Below, in pieces: positions 32,379 to 42,586 of a stretch of 64,000 bases of DNA (position 1 is its first letter; every line of letters begins with the position of its first letter). The notes under the pieces were generated by a model. It made no database searches. It was not told the DNA's origin and saw only the letters and a list, made by a program, of their open reading frames with translations. Origin of the DNA: Solirubrobacteraceae bacterium (lineage in GTDB: Bacteria > Actinomycetota > Thermoleophilia > Solirubrobacterales > Solirubrobacteraceae). Location of the stretch: assembly GCA_017882455.1 (NCBI GenBank), contig JADGPL010000003.1, positions 62,001 through 126,000 on the forward strand, read 5' to 3'. Both the position numbers and the translations under genes were made by a program.

Positions 32379-34054
32379 GGCAAGGGAGAGGTGGCGCTGA
32401 TCCGCAACGCCCCCTTGACGGGCGTTGCGCCGGCCGTGCGAGCCAGCACCAGCTGTCCGACAGATAGCCCGTTCCGGGGCTGCAGAAAGTAGAAGCGGTG
32501 GTGCAGGCCCAGGGCGCGGGCCTGCGAGCGCAGGATGCCACGGGTGCGCACCCAGCGCAGGAGCTTCGAGCCGGGCACTTCGGGGAGCAGCTGCTCGCCG
32601 AGCGCACGCATGCTCGCGACGCGCTCGCTGCTCGGCACGCCGGAGTCGTCGGCGAGGGTCACGTGGATTCCCCTGGCGGCCAGCTCGGAGGCCACCAGCG
32701 GGATGTCAGCCGAAGGCGCGTGCACGATCAGGCCCACATCCGCCTGGGAGGTGTTCACGTGGACGAGCGTGTCCACGTCCAGCACCTTGGCGGCGACCGT
32801 GCTCACCTCGTCGGTGGACATCATCCACGAGCCGACGCCGATCAGCAGCACCAGCTGCGTGGCGAGGGCCGCCGCGCGCATCTTCCAGATCGGGATCGGA
32901 CGCACCCTTCGCCGTGCCCTCAGCACCACGTCCACGGCGGCCGGACCCTCGGCGTCCGCCTGGCCGCCCTGCCGGGTCGCCTGCACCCCGTCGCCGGCCG
33001 CAAAGCTGGCCTGAACGTGCTCGCGCAGCTCGTCGGTGTCGTTCGCCAGCCTCAGCAGGTCCAGCGTCGCCATCGCCCGCGTGTTGAGACGCGCGTGACC
33101 GACCGGCAGCCCGTATGAGACCACCGGCGTCCCCGCGGCCTTGGCCTCCAGGCAGGTCACTCCGCCGGTGGAGTGCACCAGCACGTCGGCCGCCGCCAGC
33201 AGGTCGGGCATCTTGTCGGTGAACTCGTATACGTGCACACGGGGTTCGCCGCCGAAGGTCGATCGCAGCTTCTCGGCGAGCTGCTCGTTGCGCCCGGCCA
33301 GGCACACGATGCTCGACACCTCGGGCACCCTCGTGAACTCCTCCACGGCGCCCGCGATGTCGCCCACTCCCCAGCCGCCGCCGGAGACCACGACCATGCG
33401 CCCGTCCTCGGGCAGGCCGAGCTTGCGACGCGCCTCGATCGGGCACCGCGGCTCCAGGAACTCGGCCGAGATCAGCGGACGCACCAGCTCGACGCTGCCG
33501 CGTCCGGCGATCCGCTCGACCGAGTGCATCGACTCACCGTACATGACCAGATGCGTGTCGATGCCGGGCTGGGCCCAGAAGAACAGGCCCGTCAGATCGG
33601 TGATCGTGGCGACCGTCGGGCAGCTCACCACGCCGGTGCGCCGCAGCCTCGCCAGCACGACCGTCACGGCCGGGTAGGTCGAGACGATCACGTCGGGCTC
33701 GTACTCTGCGATCACCCGGGCGAGCGGGCGGGAGCCCAGCGCGCACAACAGCCGCCGGGCCACCATCCGCACCGGCAGCACGTGCTCGAGCAGCCAGTAG
33801 ATGACCGTGTAGGTCCAGGGAAAGAAGCGCAGCTGCACGCGGTAGCCGTCCTCGACCACCGGACGCAGCAGCGGGCCCATCGCGGCGAGACCGTCGATGA
33901 CCGCGACTTCGGCCGGCTTGGGGGACTCCTCGATCTGCTGGGCGAGCGCCCGGGCAGCGGCAGCGTGACCCTCCCCCACGTCGGCGGACAGGATCAGAAC
34001 GCGGCTGGGCCCGGGGGTCCGGCGCGATGTACGTTTGCGGTTGCGGCGTCGCAT
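32078..34054 (-). CDS. MurG/MGDG-synthase-like glycosyltransferase fused to a membrane helix and a degenerate NodB-like domain
   Basis: This 658-residue protein starts with a GT28-type domain (about 17-360): [32 protein letters not shown] and the donor-site motif [21 protein letters not shown] membrane helix follows (about 393-412), then a 430-603 region whose end, [20 protein letters not shown], resembles the last strand and helix of polysaccharide deacetylases but lacks the Asp and His ligands. Residues 604-658 are low-complexity antisense of the DMT-type gene. It probably builds a glycolipid or envelope glycan. ATG 34054 is chosen because the frame upstream is unlike any domain. Confidence 0.78.
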   Translation of the reverse strand: MRRRNRKRTSRRTPGPSRVLILSADVGEGHAAAARALAQQIEESPKPAEVAVIDGLAAMGPLLRPVVEDGYRVQLRFFPWTYTVIYWLLEHVLPVRMVARRLLCALGSRPLARVIAEYEPDVIVSTYPAVTVVLARLRRTGVVSCPTVATITDLTGLFFWAQPGIDTHLVMYGESMHSVERIAGRGSVELVRPLISAEFLEPRCPIEARRKLGLPEDGRMVVVSGGGWGVGDIAGAVEEFTRVPEVSSIVCLAGRNEQLAEKLRSTFGGEPRVHVYEFTDKMPDLLAAADVLVHSTGGVTCLEAKAAGTPVVSYGLPVGHARLNTRAMATLDLLRLANDTDELREHVQASFAAGDGVQATRQGGQADAEGPAAVDVVLRARRRVRPIPIWKMRAAALATQLVLLIGVGSWMMSTDEVSTVAAKVLDVDTLVHVNTSQADVGLIVHAPSADIPLVASELAARGIHVTLADDSGVPSSERVASMRALGEQLLPEVPGSKLLRWVRTRGILRSQARALGLHHRFYFLQPRNGLSVGQLVLARTAGATPVKGALRISATSPLPQRPMRAGDVLVVELDGSASSVVGLERIISWLGSDRLGAEPLGWLMRSPAIKASSRGERASSAAPTTSSSSEATSGPPLSGVAPKRSPSSNGASTTGTTV

Positions 34055-34187
34055 ATGGGTTGTGAGCGCGCCCGCGGACGGGCGTCTCAGCAAAACATGC
34101 GCCCGCGTTCGGGGGCCCCCGGCGGGCGCAGCTATGTCATCAGGGTACCGGTCCCGCAAGACACTCGCAGGCCGGGCAGACGTAACA

Positions 34188-35699
34188 ATGGATCGCATCG
34201 AGGCCACGACTCCCATACCCCGCGCCCGCGCCAAAGGCACAGCGCCCGGCTGGAGCAGCCGCCCCGATGCATCCGGAGCGCCGACGCGAATCGCGAGCGC
34301 GCTCGGCGCGCTGGGGCTCCTCGGCGTGCTCATAACCGTCTTTCTGGTGAGCGCCGGCGCCGCCGGATCCCCCTCGCAGTACGTCCCCGCGCGTGCGGGC
34401 GGCTGGCCCGGCTGGCTCGCCGGTCCGCTGGCCGAATTCGACATGAGCCTCTCGAGCGGCACCTTTCAGACGTTCATGCTGGTGATGTGTGCGAGCTACC
34501 TGCTGGTGCTCGCCACGGCGCGCTCGCTGCCCATCGCGGCGCTCGCGGGCACGATCGTGGGAGCGCACGTGCTGCTCCTGCTCGGCCCGCCCCTGATCTC
34601 CCAGGACGTGTTCGGGTATCTGGCGTTCGCACGCATGGGGGCGCTGCACGGCCTCGACCCCTACACCCATGTGGCCGCCGAAGCCTTCACCGACCCCTCC
34701 TATGCGTTCACCTTCTGGCACTTCCAGCACTCTCCCTATGGGCCCCTGTTCACGCTCGCCACCTATGCCATCGCCCCACTGGGACTGGCCGGCGGGCTGT
34801 GGGCGCTGAAGGGGATCGCGGTCCTTTCGAGCCTCGCGGCCGTCGCGCTCGTCGCGCGCGCGGCGTCTCGCCTCGGGCACTCCGCCGGCTGGGCGGCGGC
34901 GTTCGTGGGCCTGAACCCGGTGCTGCTGGTGCTGGCGGTCGGCGGCGCCCACAACGACACGCTGGTGATGGCCGCGCTCGCCCTCGCGCTGGCACTTACC
35001 GCAAGCGCCGACTCGCCCGCGCGCATGCGCGCGGGCGCGAGTGCGCTGGTCGCCGGTGTGGGAGTCAAGCTGACGGCCGGCCTGGTGCTGCCCTTCCTCA
35101 TGCTCGCCCCGGCGCGCGGGCGCGGGCGCGAGCGCCTGCAGGTGGCGGGTGCGGCGGCGCTCAGCCTGCTGGCGCTACTCGCCCTCGGCGTGATCGGCTT
35201 CGGCGTGCACGCGCTCGGCTTCCTCGGCGCGGTGGGGGAGCAGCAGCAGCTGGTGGCCACCCACAGCATCCCGGCCGAGACCGCGCGGCTGGTGGGCCTG
35301 AGCGGGACGCCCTCCTGGTGGCGCCACCTGTTCGTGGCCGGCTTCCTCGCGATCCTCGCGGTGTGCCTGTGGCGGACCGCCCGCGGGGCGGACTGGCGCG
35401 TGGCCGCCGGCTGGGCCACGCTCGCGCTGCTGCTCTCCACGGCGTGGCTGTTGCCCTGGTATGGGATCTGGCTGTTGCCGCTAGCGGCCGTCAGCGGCGA
35501 TCGGCGCCTGCGCTGGGCCGCGCTTGTCTTCTGCGCCTATGCCGTCCTCATCCACCTGCCGCTCGCCGACCCGCTGCTCAGTCCCGGAAGGCACATCTCC
35601 CACCCGCGCCTGCACCTCGCCGTGCCCGGCCTGCGACACGGCCTGGAACTCACCGGTTTCCAGATCCTTGGCCACGTGCACCTCGATCTCGGCTGGTGA
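34188..35699 (+). CDS. GT-C mannosyltransferase-like membrane protein (MptB/GT87 type)
   Basis: This 503-residue protein has about twelve hydrophobic helices. The segment [20 protein letters not shown] followed by HGLDPYTH contains the acidic loop of polyprenyl-phosphomannose-dependent GT-C enzymes. [37 protein letters not shown] and [18 protein letters not shown] fit MptB-like alpha-1,6-mannosyltransferases. Donor and acceptor are inferred. ATG 34188 is preferred; the longer frame to 34035 runs into the divergent glycosyltransferase. The last 73 codons overlap the oppositely oriented WecA-like gene by 219 bases. Confidence 0.82.
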   Translation: MDRIEATTPIPRARAKGTAPGWSSRPDASGAPTRIASALGALGLLGVLITVFLVSAGAAGSPSQYVPARAGGWPGWLAGPLAEFDMSLSSGTFQTFMLVMCASYLLVLATARSLPIAALAGTIVGAHVLLLLGPPLISQDVFGYLAFARMGALHGLDPYTHVAAEAFTDPSYAFTFWHFQHSPYGPLFTLATYAIAPLGLAGGLWALKGIAVLSSLAAVALVARAASRLGHSAGWAAAFVGLNPVLLVLAVGGAHNDTLVMAALALALALTASADSPARMRAGASALVAGVGVKLTAGLVLPFLMLAPARGRGRERLQVAGAAALSLLALLALGVIGFGVHALGFLGAVGEQQQLVATHSIPAETARLVGLSGTPSWWRHLFVAGFLAILAVCLWRTARGADWRVAAGWATLALLLSTAWLLPWYGIWLLPLAAVSGDRRLRWAALVFCAYAVLIHLPLADPLLSPGRHISHPRLHLAVPGLRHGLELTGFQILGHVHLDLGW

Positions 35700-36830
35700 T
35701 GCCTCCGGGCGCAGCAGGCGATGGCGCATGGCGTCCAGGCGCCTGAACTTGAGGATCTCGAGGACGTAGACGAGGTACGCGCTGGCGGCGACCACGAGCA
35801 GCCCGAGACCGAGCAGGACCAGCGTCCAACCGGTGTGCAGGTGGCCTTTGTGGTCGCTGTAGGGGATGAAGCGCAGCGCCAGGGCCAGTCCGGCCAGCAT
35901 CAGCGTCCAGGCGTACAGGTAGGCGATCGTGCGCCTGCTGGAGAGCCCGATCCGGGCCATGCGGTGGTGGAAGTGCTCGCTGTCGGGGCGGTAGATCGGC
36001 TGGCGGTACTTCAGCCGCTTGAGCACCACGAAGGTCGTGTCCAGGAACGGCACCGCCAGCAGGATCAGCGGCAGCACGAAGGACACGACGGCCGCGGTCT
36101 TGACGGCGCCCTCGACCGTGATCACGCCCATCAGCAGGCCGAGCAGGTTGGCTCCGCAGTCGCCCATGAAGCTGGAGGCGGGCGGGAAGTTGAAGAGCAG
36201 GAAGCCGAGCGCCGCGCCGGCCGTGAGGGCCGCGAGCACGCCCGGCTGCTGGCGGTCGAGGTCGAAGGCGATCACGGCCATGGTCGCGGCGATGATCACG
36301 CAGACGCCGGCCGCCAGGCCGTCGACCCCGTCTGAGAAGTTGACCACGTTCATCATCAGCACGAGGCCGAGGACGGTCAGCACGGGGCCGGCGTTGGTGA
36401 CACCGGCGTTGGGGAAGCTGAGACGCCCGATGAAGGGCAGCGTGATCGCCTTGACGGCCACGCCGTAGTGCACCACGATCACCGCCGCCAGCACCTGACC
36501 GACGAGCTTGACCGCCGGGTGCAGGTCGAAGCGATCGTCGAGGGCGCCCACGAGCGTGATCAAGGCGGCCGCGATCAGCACCCCCTCCCACAGGTTCTGC
36601 TGCTTGAAGTAGCCGGCCGGCATGAAGATCAGCCCGGCCACGAGCGCCCCGGCGAAGATCGCCAGTCCGCCGAGCAGCGGGGTGGGCCGTTCGGAGAGGC
36701 CCCGCTCGCGCGGCTCGTCGATCGCCCCCACCCTCCTGGCGAAACGCATGGTCAACGGGGTCAGCAGCGCGGTCACGGCCGCTGCGACCAGAAAGGCGTA
36801 AAGCGCGTCGAGCTCGTTCGGATGCGCCAT
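35481..36830 (-). CDS. WecA/MraY-family undecaprenyl-phosphate sugar-1-phosphate transferase
   Basis: This 449-residue polytopic enzyme has RPTPLLGGLAIFAGALVAG, the DD pair at 98-99 (LVGALDDRFDLHPAVKL), NVVNFSDGVDGLAAG at 161-175 and the SEHFHHRMARIG loop (284-295). These are the catalytic and substrate-binding motifs of polyprenyl-phosphate GlcNAc-1-phosphate transferases. It starts teichoic-acid-like or arabinogalactan-type glycans on the membrane. The start is ATG 36830. Residues after about 378 lie in the 219-base antisense overlap with the mannosyltransferase gene and look unstructured. Confidence 0.9.
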   Translation of the reverse strand: MAHPNELDALYAFLVAAAVTALLTPLTMRFARRVGAIDEPRERGLSERPTPLLGGLAIFAGALVAGLIFMPAGYFKQQNLWEGVLIAAALITLVGALDDRFDLHPAVKLVGQVLAAVIVVHYGVAVKAITLPFIGRLSFPNAGVTNAGPVLTVLGLVLMMNVVNFSDGVDGLAAGVCVIIAATMAVIAFDLDRQQPGVLAALTAGAALGFLLFNFPPASSFMGDCGANLLGLLMGVITVEGAVKTAAVVSFVLPLILLAVPFLDTTFVVLKRLKYRQPIYRPDSEHFHHRMARIGLSSRRTIAYLYAWTLMLAGLALALRFIPYSDHKGHLHTGWTLVLLGLGLLVVAASAYLVYVLEILKFRRLDAMRHRLLRPEASPAEIEVHVAKDLETGEFQAVSQAGHGEVQARVGDVPSGTEQRVGERQVDEDGIGAEDKRGPAQAPIAADGR

Positions 36831-36886
36831 CGACTGCCGCACAGCATCGCACGCCCGGAGGTCGTGCGCGCATGTGTGGCGGTTTC

Positions 36887-36981
36887 CTCCTGGCGCATGC
36901 GCCAGGAGCAGGGCGGTGCATGCACCGCCCTGTGGGAGCCGCACATGTGCGGCTCCCGGTCTCGCCACATGTGGCGAGACC
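36887..36981. repeat. Cluster of four back-to-back perfect palindromes
   Basis: Four perfect palindromes are packed into 95 bases: 36887-36908 (22 bp, centre GCATGC), 36909-36932 (24 bp, centre GCATGC), 36934-36957 (24 bp, centre ACATGT) and 36958-36981 (24 bp, centre ACATGT). Gaps between them are 0, 1 and 0 bases. All share a central CATG, yet the arms differ (CTCCTGGCG, CAGGGCGGTG, GGGAGCCGCA, GGTCTCGCCA). In RNA each would form a 9-10 bp stem with a CAUG tetraloop. The cluster lies 24 nt after the glyA stop and 56 nt before the WecA-like start, in the glyA-wecA transcript. Confidence 0.92.
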
Positions 36982-37005
36982 CTCGAACATCCCCAGAGGA
37001 CGGCC

Positions 37006-38313
37006 CTAGACGACTGCTGCTGCGCCCAGGCCCTCGTACAGCGGGTAGCGCTCCACGATCGCGGCCACCCGCTCGGCCAGCTCGCCCGCGCGCGAGTCGT
37101 ATTCGGGCGTGAGGGCCACCGCCAGGATCCGCCCGAGCTCGGCGAAGTCCTCGCGCTGCAGGCCCCTGGTGGCGAGAGCCGGGGTGCCGATGCGCAGGCC
37201 CGAGGCTTCCATCGGCGGGCGCGGGTCGAAGGGCACGGCGTTGCGGTTGACCGTGATCTGGATCTCGTGCAGCCGGTCCTCGGCCTGTTTGCCGCTGAGC
37301 TCCGGCTGGGCCTCGCGCAGGTCCACCAGGATCAGGTGCACGTCGGTGCCGCCCGTGAGCACGTTGACGCCGTGGGCGGGCGGGATCGAATCAAGCAGCT
37401 CCTCGGCCAGCGCCCGGGCGCCGTCCACGGTCCGGCGCTGGCGCTCGGCGAACAGCTCCGAGGCGGCGATCTTGAAGGCAACCGCCTTGGCCGCGATCAC
37501 GTGCTCGAGCGGCCCCCCCTGCTGGCCTGGGAACACGGCCGAGTCGATCTTCTTGGCGTACTCCTGCTTGCACATGATCACGCCGGCCCGGGGACCGCCG
37601 AGGGTCTTGTGCGTGGTGGTCGTCACGACGTCGGCGCCGTGGTCGAACGGGCTCGGATGAAGCCCGGCGGCGACGAGACCGGCGAAGTGGGCCATGTCGA
37701 CCATCAGCAGCGCCCCGACCTCGTCTGCGATCTCGCGGAAGCGCGCGAAGTCCAGCTCGCGCGGGTAGGCCGACCAGCCGGCCAGCAGCATCTTGGGACG
37801 GCGCTCGCGGGCGATGCGGGCGACCTCGTCCATGTCGATCAGGCTGCTCTCGCGATCGACCTCGTAGGCGGCGATGTCGTAGAGACGGCCCGACACGTTG
37901 ATCTTCATCCCGTGCGTCAGGTGGCCGCCGTGGGCCAGCGAGAGGCCCATGATCGTCTCGCCCGGCTGCAGCAGGGCGTGGTAGACGGCCGCGTTGGCCT
38001 GCGAGCCGGAGTGCGGCTGGACGTTTGCATGCTCGGCCCCGAACAGCGCCTTGGCGCGGTCGATGGCCAGCTGCTCGGAGATGTCCACCCACTCGCAGCC
38101 GCCGTAATAGCGGCGGCCGGGATAGCCCTCGGCGTACTTGTTGGTGAGCACCGAGCCCTGGCATTCGAGCACCGCGCGGGGCACGAAGTTCTCGGAGGCG
38201 ATCATCTCCAGGGTGCGCTGCTCGCGCTCGAGCTCGCCGCGCAGGACCTCGGCGATCTCGGGGTCCACCTCGGCCAGCGGGCGGTTGAAGTAGTCGGGGC
38301 TCAGCTCGTTCAC
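37006..38313 (-). CDS. glyA: Serine hydroxymethyltransferase
   Basis: This 435-residue PLP enzyme interconverts serine and glycine with tetrahydrofolate. The PLP lysine is in [14 protein letters not shown], and [18 protein letters not shown] and [17 protein letters not shown] are diagnostic. I choose GTG 38313 ([17 protein letters not shown]), with GGAG at correct distance; the longer frame to 38478 would run through the riboswitch. Expression is probably controlled by the ZTP riboswitch in its leader. tsaC lies upstream, and the palindrome cluster directly downstream. Confidence 0.97.
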   Translation of the reverse strand: MNELSPDYFNRPLAEVDPEIAEVLRGELEREQRTLEMIASENFVPRAVLECQGSVLTNKYAEGYPGRRYYGGCEWVDISEQLAIDRAKALFGAEHANVQPHSGSQANAAVYHALLQPGETIMGLSLAHGGHLTHGMKINVSGRLYDIAAYEVDRESSLIDMDEVARIARERRPKMLLAGWSAYPRELDFARFREIADEVGALLMVDMAHFAGLVAAGLHPSPFDHGADVVTTTTHKTLGGPRAGVIMCKQEYAKKIDSAVFPGQQGGPLEHVIAAKAVAFKIAASELFAERQRRTVDGARALAEELLDSIPPAHGVNVLTGGTDVHLILVDLREAQPELSGKQAEDRLHEIQITVNRNAVPFDPRPPMEASGLRIGTPALATRGLQREDFAELGRILAVALTPEYDSRAGELAERVAAIVERYPLYEGLGAAAVV

Positions 38314-38345
38314 GGCGCTCTCCTTGGCAGGCGATGAGGACTCAT

Positions 38346-38420
38346 GTGCCCAGGCGCGCGGCGGGTGCGCTGACCGCTTCCCGGTGGTCGCTTCCACCTC
38401 AGGGCGCCAGTCGCGGCAGC
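38346..38420 (-). promoter_or_regulatory. ZTP (pfl) riboswitch upstream of glyA
   Basis: On the minus strand the glyA leader contains the conserved ZTP aptamer blocks in order: CGCGACTGGCGCC (38415-38403), then GGTGGAA and CCACCGGGAAGC, and the terminal CCGCCGCGCGCCTGGGCA (ending near 38347). The GACTGGCG and CGCCTGGGCA pair is the signature of this class. ZTP/ZMP accumulates when 10-formyl-tetrahydrofolate is short, and glyA is a known regulon member. The aptamer ends about 32 nt before the GTG start, leaving room for a translation-control expression platform. Confidence 0.9.
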
Positions 38421-38436
38421 TTCCGAGGAGGCTAGC

Positions 38437-38458
38437 ACCCCATGCGGGGCACAGGCAG
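38437..38458. repeat. Dispersed repeat module A, copy 1
   Basis: The 22-base segment starting ACCCCATGCGGGG and ending CACAGGCAG recurs at 63402-63423 with a single difference (ATGCG versus ATTCG). It includes a CCCC/GGGG stem. It lies between tsaC and the glyA riboswitch, outside any gene. The matching copy also lies between genes. Confidence 0.6.
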
Positions 38459-38496
38459 GGCATGCGCGGAATGCGCACACGCGGAATCTCCGAGCC

Positions 38497-39135
38497 TCAG
38501 CCCAGCGGCGCCAGGGCGGCCTCGACGGACTCGCGCGAGAGCGCGCCCTCGCGCAGCAGGCGCCATGAGCGCTCGGCGGCATAGCCGCGCAGGTCGATCA
38601 CGGTGGAGGGCCTGCCGGGAAGCTCCCCGCCGTCGAGCACGAGGTCGGCTCCGTCACGCAGGCTCTGCGAGACCTCGGCGAGCGTCCGCGCGTCCGGCTC
38701 TCCGGAGAGGTTGGCGCTCGACTGCATCACCGGCGCCCGCATCGCCTCCAGCGCCCTCAGGTTCTCCGGCAGCGCCGGAACCCGCAGGCCGAGGGTCGCC
38801 GGATCGGTCCTGCAGGCGGGCTCGAAGCGCAGCTCCCAGTTGGCGAGCAGCAGCGTCACCGGGCCCGGCAGCAGCGCCTGCAGCGCCTCGCGCTCGACCT
38901 CAGGCAGCTCGGGCAGCGCGTTCAGAGCCGCGTCCAGCGAAAAGAACATGACCGCGGCCGGCCGCGCCGGCGGGCGCCCCTTGAGCTCATACAGGCGCCT
39001 TGCGGCCAGCTCGCTGTTGGGATCGCAGCAGACGCCGTAGACGGTGTCGCTGGGAAACACCGCCACACCCCCGCCCGTCACGCAGGCCTGCAGGTCGGCG
39101 ACGTCCTCGGCGGTGAGCTCTGGGCCCTGGCTCAT
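38497..39135 (-). CDS. tsaC: L-threonylcarbamoyladenylate synthase (TsaC/Sua5/YrdC)
   Basis: This 212-residue YrdC-domain enzyme makes threonylcarbamoyl-AMP for the t6A modification of ANN-decoding tRNAs. Motifs: GGVAVFPSDTVYGVCCDP, RRLYELKGRPPARPAAVMFF, LLPGPVTLLL and MQSSANLSGEPD. The length matches the short TsaC form without the C-terminal Sua5 domain. It overlaps prmC by 4 bases, so prfA, prmC and tsaC form a coupled run of translation-related genes. Confidence 0.92.
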   Translation of the reverse strand: MSQGPELTAEDVADLQACVTGGGVAVFPSDTVYGVCCDPNSELAARRLYELKGRPPARPAAVMFFSLDAALNALPELPEVEREALQALLPGPVTLLLANWELRFEPACRTDPATLGLRVPALPENLRALEAMRAPVMQSSANLSGEPDARTLAEVSQSLRDGADLVLDGGELPGRPSTVIDLRGYAAERSWRLLREGALSRESVEAALAPLG

Positions 39136-39985
39136 GCGCGCGAGCGCTCCCCCAGCGAGCGCTCCCCCACGACCACGCGCTCGATGCCCGCGAGGTCGCG
39201 CTCTGTGTCCACGGTCGCAAAGCCTGCCCCCCGCAGCAGCTCGGCGACCGCCCCGGCCTGCCCGGCGCCGACCTCGAGCGCCACCGTGCCGAGGCGCTCG
39301 CGCGCGCCGATCTGCTCGATCAGCAACCGGATCACCGCGAGCCCGTCGGCCCCGGCGAACAGGGCCTCGTGGGGCTCGTGGCGCATGATCTCCGGCGCCA
39401 GCGACGCGCGCTCGGACTCGGCCACATAGGGGGGATTGGCGAGAATCGCATCGAACTCGTCCTCGACGCCAGCCAGCAGGTCAGCCTGCATGAAGCGGAC
39501 CTCCAGGCCCAGGCGCCGCGCGTTCTCCTGCGCGAGCTGCAGCGCCGGCGCGCTGACGTCGCTGCCGACGACCTGCAGGTCGGGGCGCTCCTCCTTGAGC
39601 GCGAGCGCCACCGCTCCGCTGCCCGTGCAGAGGTCCAGCAGGCGCGCACCGTTGGACAGTCGCAGGCCCACCTCCACCAGCAGCTCGGTCTCCGGACGGG
39701 GGACGAGCGCGCGTGAGTCCACCGCCACCTCGATCCGGCGAAAGCCACGTCGCCCGAGAATGTAGGCCACGGGCTCGCGCTCTATGGAGCGCCTGCGCAC
39801 AGCATCCTGGAAGGCGCGCACGGCAGGTCCCTCCACGGTCAGCTCGCGCTCGGTCAGCAGGCGCTCACGACCGACCCCGAGCACGTGCGCCAGCAGCAGT
39901 TCGGCGTCGAGCCGCGGGCTCTCGCAGCCGGCCGCCGCGATCGCCGTGACCGCGCCATCGAGGGCATCGCGCGTGCTCGTACCGA

Positions 39986-39989
<4 letters not shown>
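39132..39989 (-). CDS. prmC: Release factor glutamine methyltransferase PrmC (HemK)
   Basis: This 285-residue SAM enzyme methylates the GGQ glutamine of release factors. An N-terminal helical domain (1-90) is followed by the methyltransferase fold with LLDLCTGSGAVALAL and the catalytic AILANPPYVAESE. Its substrate RF1 is encoded immediately upstream, with a 4-base overlap, and RF2 elsewhere in the window (prfB). Confidence 0.94.
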
Positions 39990-41035
<1,046 letters not shown>

Positions 41036-41124
41036 TGGTAGTCAGTGTATGAGCCACCCAGCCGTCGGCGGTGAGCTGCGAGCAGGCGAGCGGTGCGGCG
41101 GGGCCGAGCGGGCGACCCGCTGGC

Positions 41125-42273
41125 TCAGGCCACGACCTCGACGCCCACGAGATCCGCGGCGGAGAGCTCGCCTGGCGTCTCCAGCGCGAGCACGGCGTCG
41201 AGCGCGGCGATCGCGACCTCGAGCTGCTCGAGATCGGGCTCGCGGGTGGTGAGCAGCTGCAGCTTCAGGCCGGGCCACATGATCGCCCTGACCCATCCCC
41301 TGCTGCGGTTGCGCCCGGCGAACTTGATCAGCTCGAAGGAGATCCCGGCGATGATCGGCACGCCCAGGATGCGCGTGGCCATCAGCCAGTACCAGGCCGG
41401 GAGCCCGATCGGCGCGAACACGAAGATCGCCACGATCATGACGACCAGCAGGAAGCTCGTCCCGCAGCGTGGGTGCAGCCGGGAGAAGCGCTTGGCGTTG
41501 GCGGGCGTCAGGGGCAGCCCGGCCTCGAAGCAGGAGATCGTCTTGTGCTCGGCCCCGTGGTACTCGAACACGCGCCGCAGGTCTTTCACGCGGGAGAGCA
41601 GGAGCATGTAGCCGAGGAACAGGCTCGTGCGGACCACGCCCTCGACGAGCCAGAACAAGAACGAGGAGCCGAGCTGGTGCTTGATCAGGCTGGTCAGGCC
41701 GACTGGGATCAAGAAGAACAGGACGATCGCGAGAGCGAGCGCCACGACGACGGTCCCCGCCCATACTCCCTTGGGGATGTCCTGTTTCTCGGCCTCCTCG
41801 CCGTCCTTGCTCTCCTCGGGCGGGAGCTGGGCGTTGGCCGAGACCTCGAGCGCGCGGAAGCCGATCACCATCGAGCCGCCGAGCGCGACCACGCCACGGA
41901 TGATCGGCAGGCGCAGCAGGCGGTGGCGCTTCATCGCCGAGTCCAGCGGGTAGGTCGTGACCTCGACATCGCCGAGCGCAGCCTCCTCAGGAGAGAGCTC
42001 GCCCTCGCTGAGCTGCTCGGCGCTGGGCTTGCGCACCGCCACCGCCCAGTTGGCCACGCCGCGCATCATCACGCCCTCGAGCACCGCCTGACCGCCCACC
42101 GGCGCATCGCGCTGGGCGTTCAGCTCGCCGTCTGGCGCGGCGTCGATCAGCGGAAGAGCATCGCCGCCGGACACATCCGGCGGGCTCGCCACGGGCGCGT
42201 CCGGATGAACGGCCGTCGCCTGACTGACGGCAACCGCCGTCATGGGTGAGCCCGCGTCCGAGCGCGCGGACAT
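41125..42273 (-). CDS. DUF1385 family membrane protein (YqhQ-like)
   Basis: This 382-residue protein contains the DUF1385 opening GGQAVLEGVMMRGVANWAVA, then several membrane helices and the HGAEHKTISCFEAGLPLT and HPRCGTSFLLVVMIV motifs, rich in conserved His, Glu and Cys. Function is not established. The rpmE - DUF1385 - prfA order recurs in Gram-positive bacteria. I choose ATG 42273, five bases after the rpmE stop codon region; ATG 42243 is a second candidate. The first 70 residues before the domain are variable and polar. Confidence 0.85.
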   Translation of the reverse strand: MSARSDAGSPMTAVAVSQATAVHPDAPVASPPDVSGGDALPLIDAAPDGELNAQRDAPVGGQAVLEGVMMRGVANWAVAVRKPSAEQLSEGELSPEEAALGDVEVTTYPLDSAMKRHRLLRLPIIRGVVALGGSMVIGFRALEVSANAQLPPEESKDGEEAEKQDIPKGVWAGTVVVALALAIVLFFLIPVGLTSLIKHQLGSSFLFWLVEGVVRTSLFLGYMLLLSRVKDLRRVFEYHGAEHKTISCFEAGLPLTPANAKRFSRLHPRCGTSFLLVVMIVAIFVFAPIGLPAWYWLMATRILGVPIIAGISFELIKFAGRNRSRGWVRAIMWPGLKLQLLTTREPDLEQLEVAIAALDAVLALETPGELSAADLVGVEVVA

Positions 42274-42277
42274 GACG

Positions 42278-42511
42278 CTACTGAGCTGACCGAGCTTGCG
42301 CCGAGTGCAGCCGGCCTTTGGCAACCCTGCGCTGGAAGCGCTCCACGCGTCCGCCCGTGTCCATGAGCTTTTGCTTGCCCGTGTAGAACGGGTGGCAGTT
42401 CGAGCAGACCTCGACATGCAGCTCATCGCGGGTGGCGCGCGTCACGAACTCGTTGCCGCACGTGCAGCGGACATGTGCCGAGACGTAGTTGGGGTGGATC
42501 TTGGCCTTCAT
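42278..42511 (-). CDS. rpmE: 50S ribosomal protein L31
   Basis: This 77-residue protein starts [20 protein letters not shown] and has the zinc cysteines C-x-C and C-x-x-C ([22 protein letters not shown]), so it is the zinc-binding (C+) form. The C-terminal tail is about 8 residues longer than usual. A TAGAAT box (42521-42526, minus strand) ends 9 nt before the ATG, implying a 5' leader of only a few bases. Confidence 0.96.
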   Translation of the reverse strand: MKAKIHPNYVSAHVRCTCGNEFVTRATRDELHVEVCSNCHPFYTGKQKLMDTGGRVERFQRRVAKGRLHSAQARSAQ

Positions 42512-42520
42512 CGTGGATTC

Positions 42521-42526
42521 ATTCTA
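42521..42526 (-). promoter_or_regulatory. Probable -10 box for rpmE
   Basis: TAGAAT on the minus strand lies 9 nt upstream of the rpmE start codon. Transcription starting about 7 nt downstream would give an almost leaderless mRNA. No convincing Shine-Dalgarno sequence is present between the box and the ATG. Confidence 0.55.
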
Positions 42527-42586
42527 GCGGCATCCGGGGGTCCGTAGCGGCGGTGGCAGCTACGTTCGCGGCCTGGATGCGCGCGA

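Noticed and set aside
33173-35746. 857-codon plus-strand frame
   Set aside because: Complement of the glycosyltransferase and a shifted frame of the mannosyltransferase; typical high-GC shadow.
38314-38496. Glycine riboswitch upstream of glyA
   Set aside because: The conserved blocks match the ZTP class instead; no tandem glycine aptamer pattern is present.
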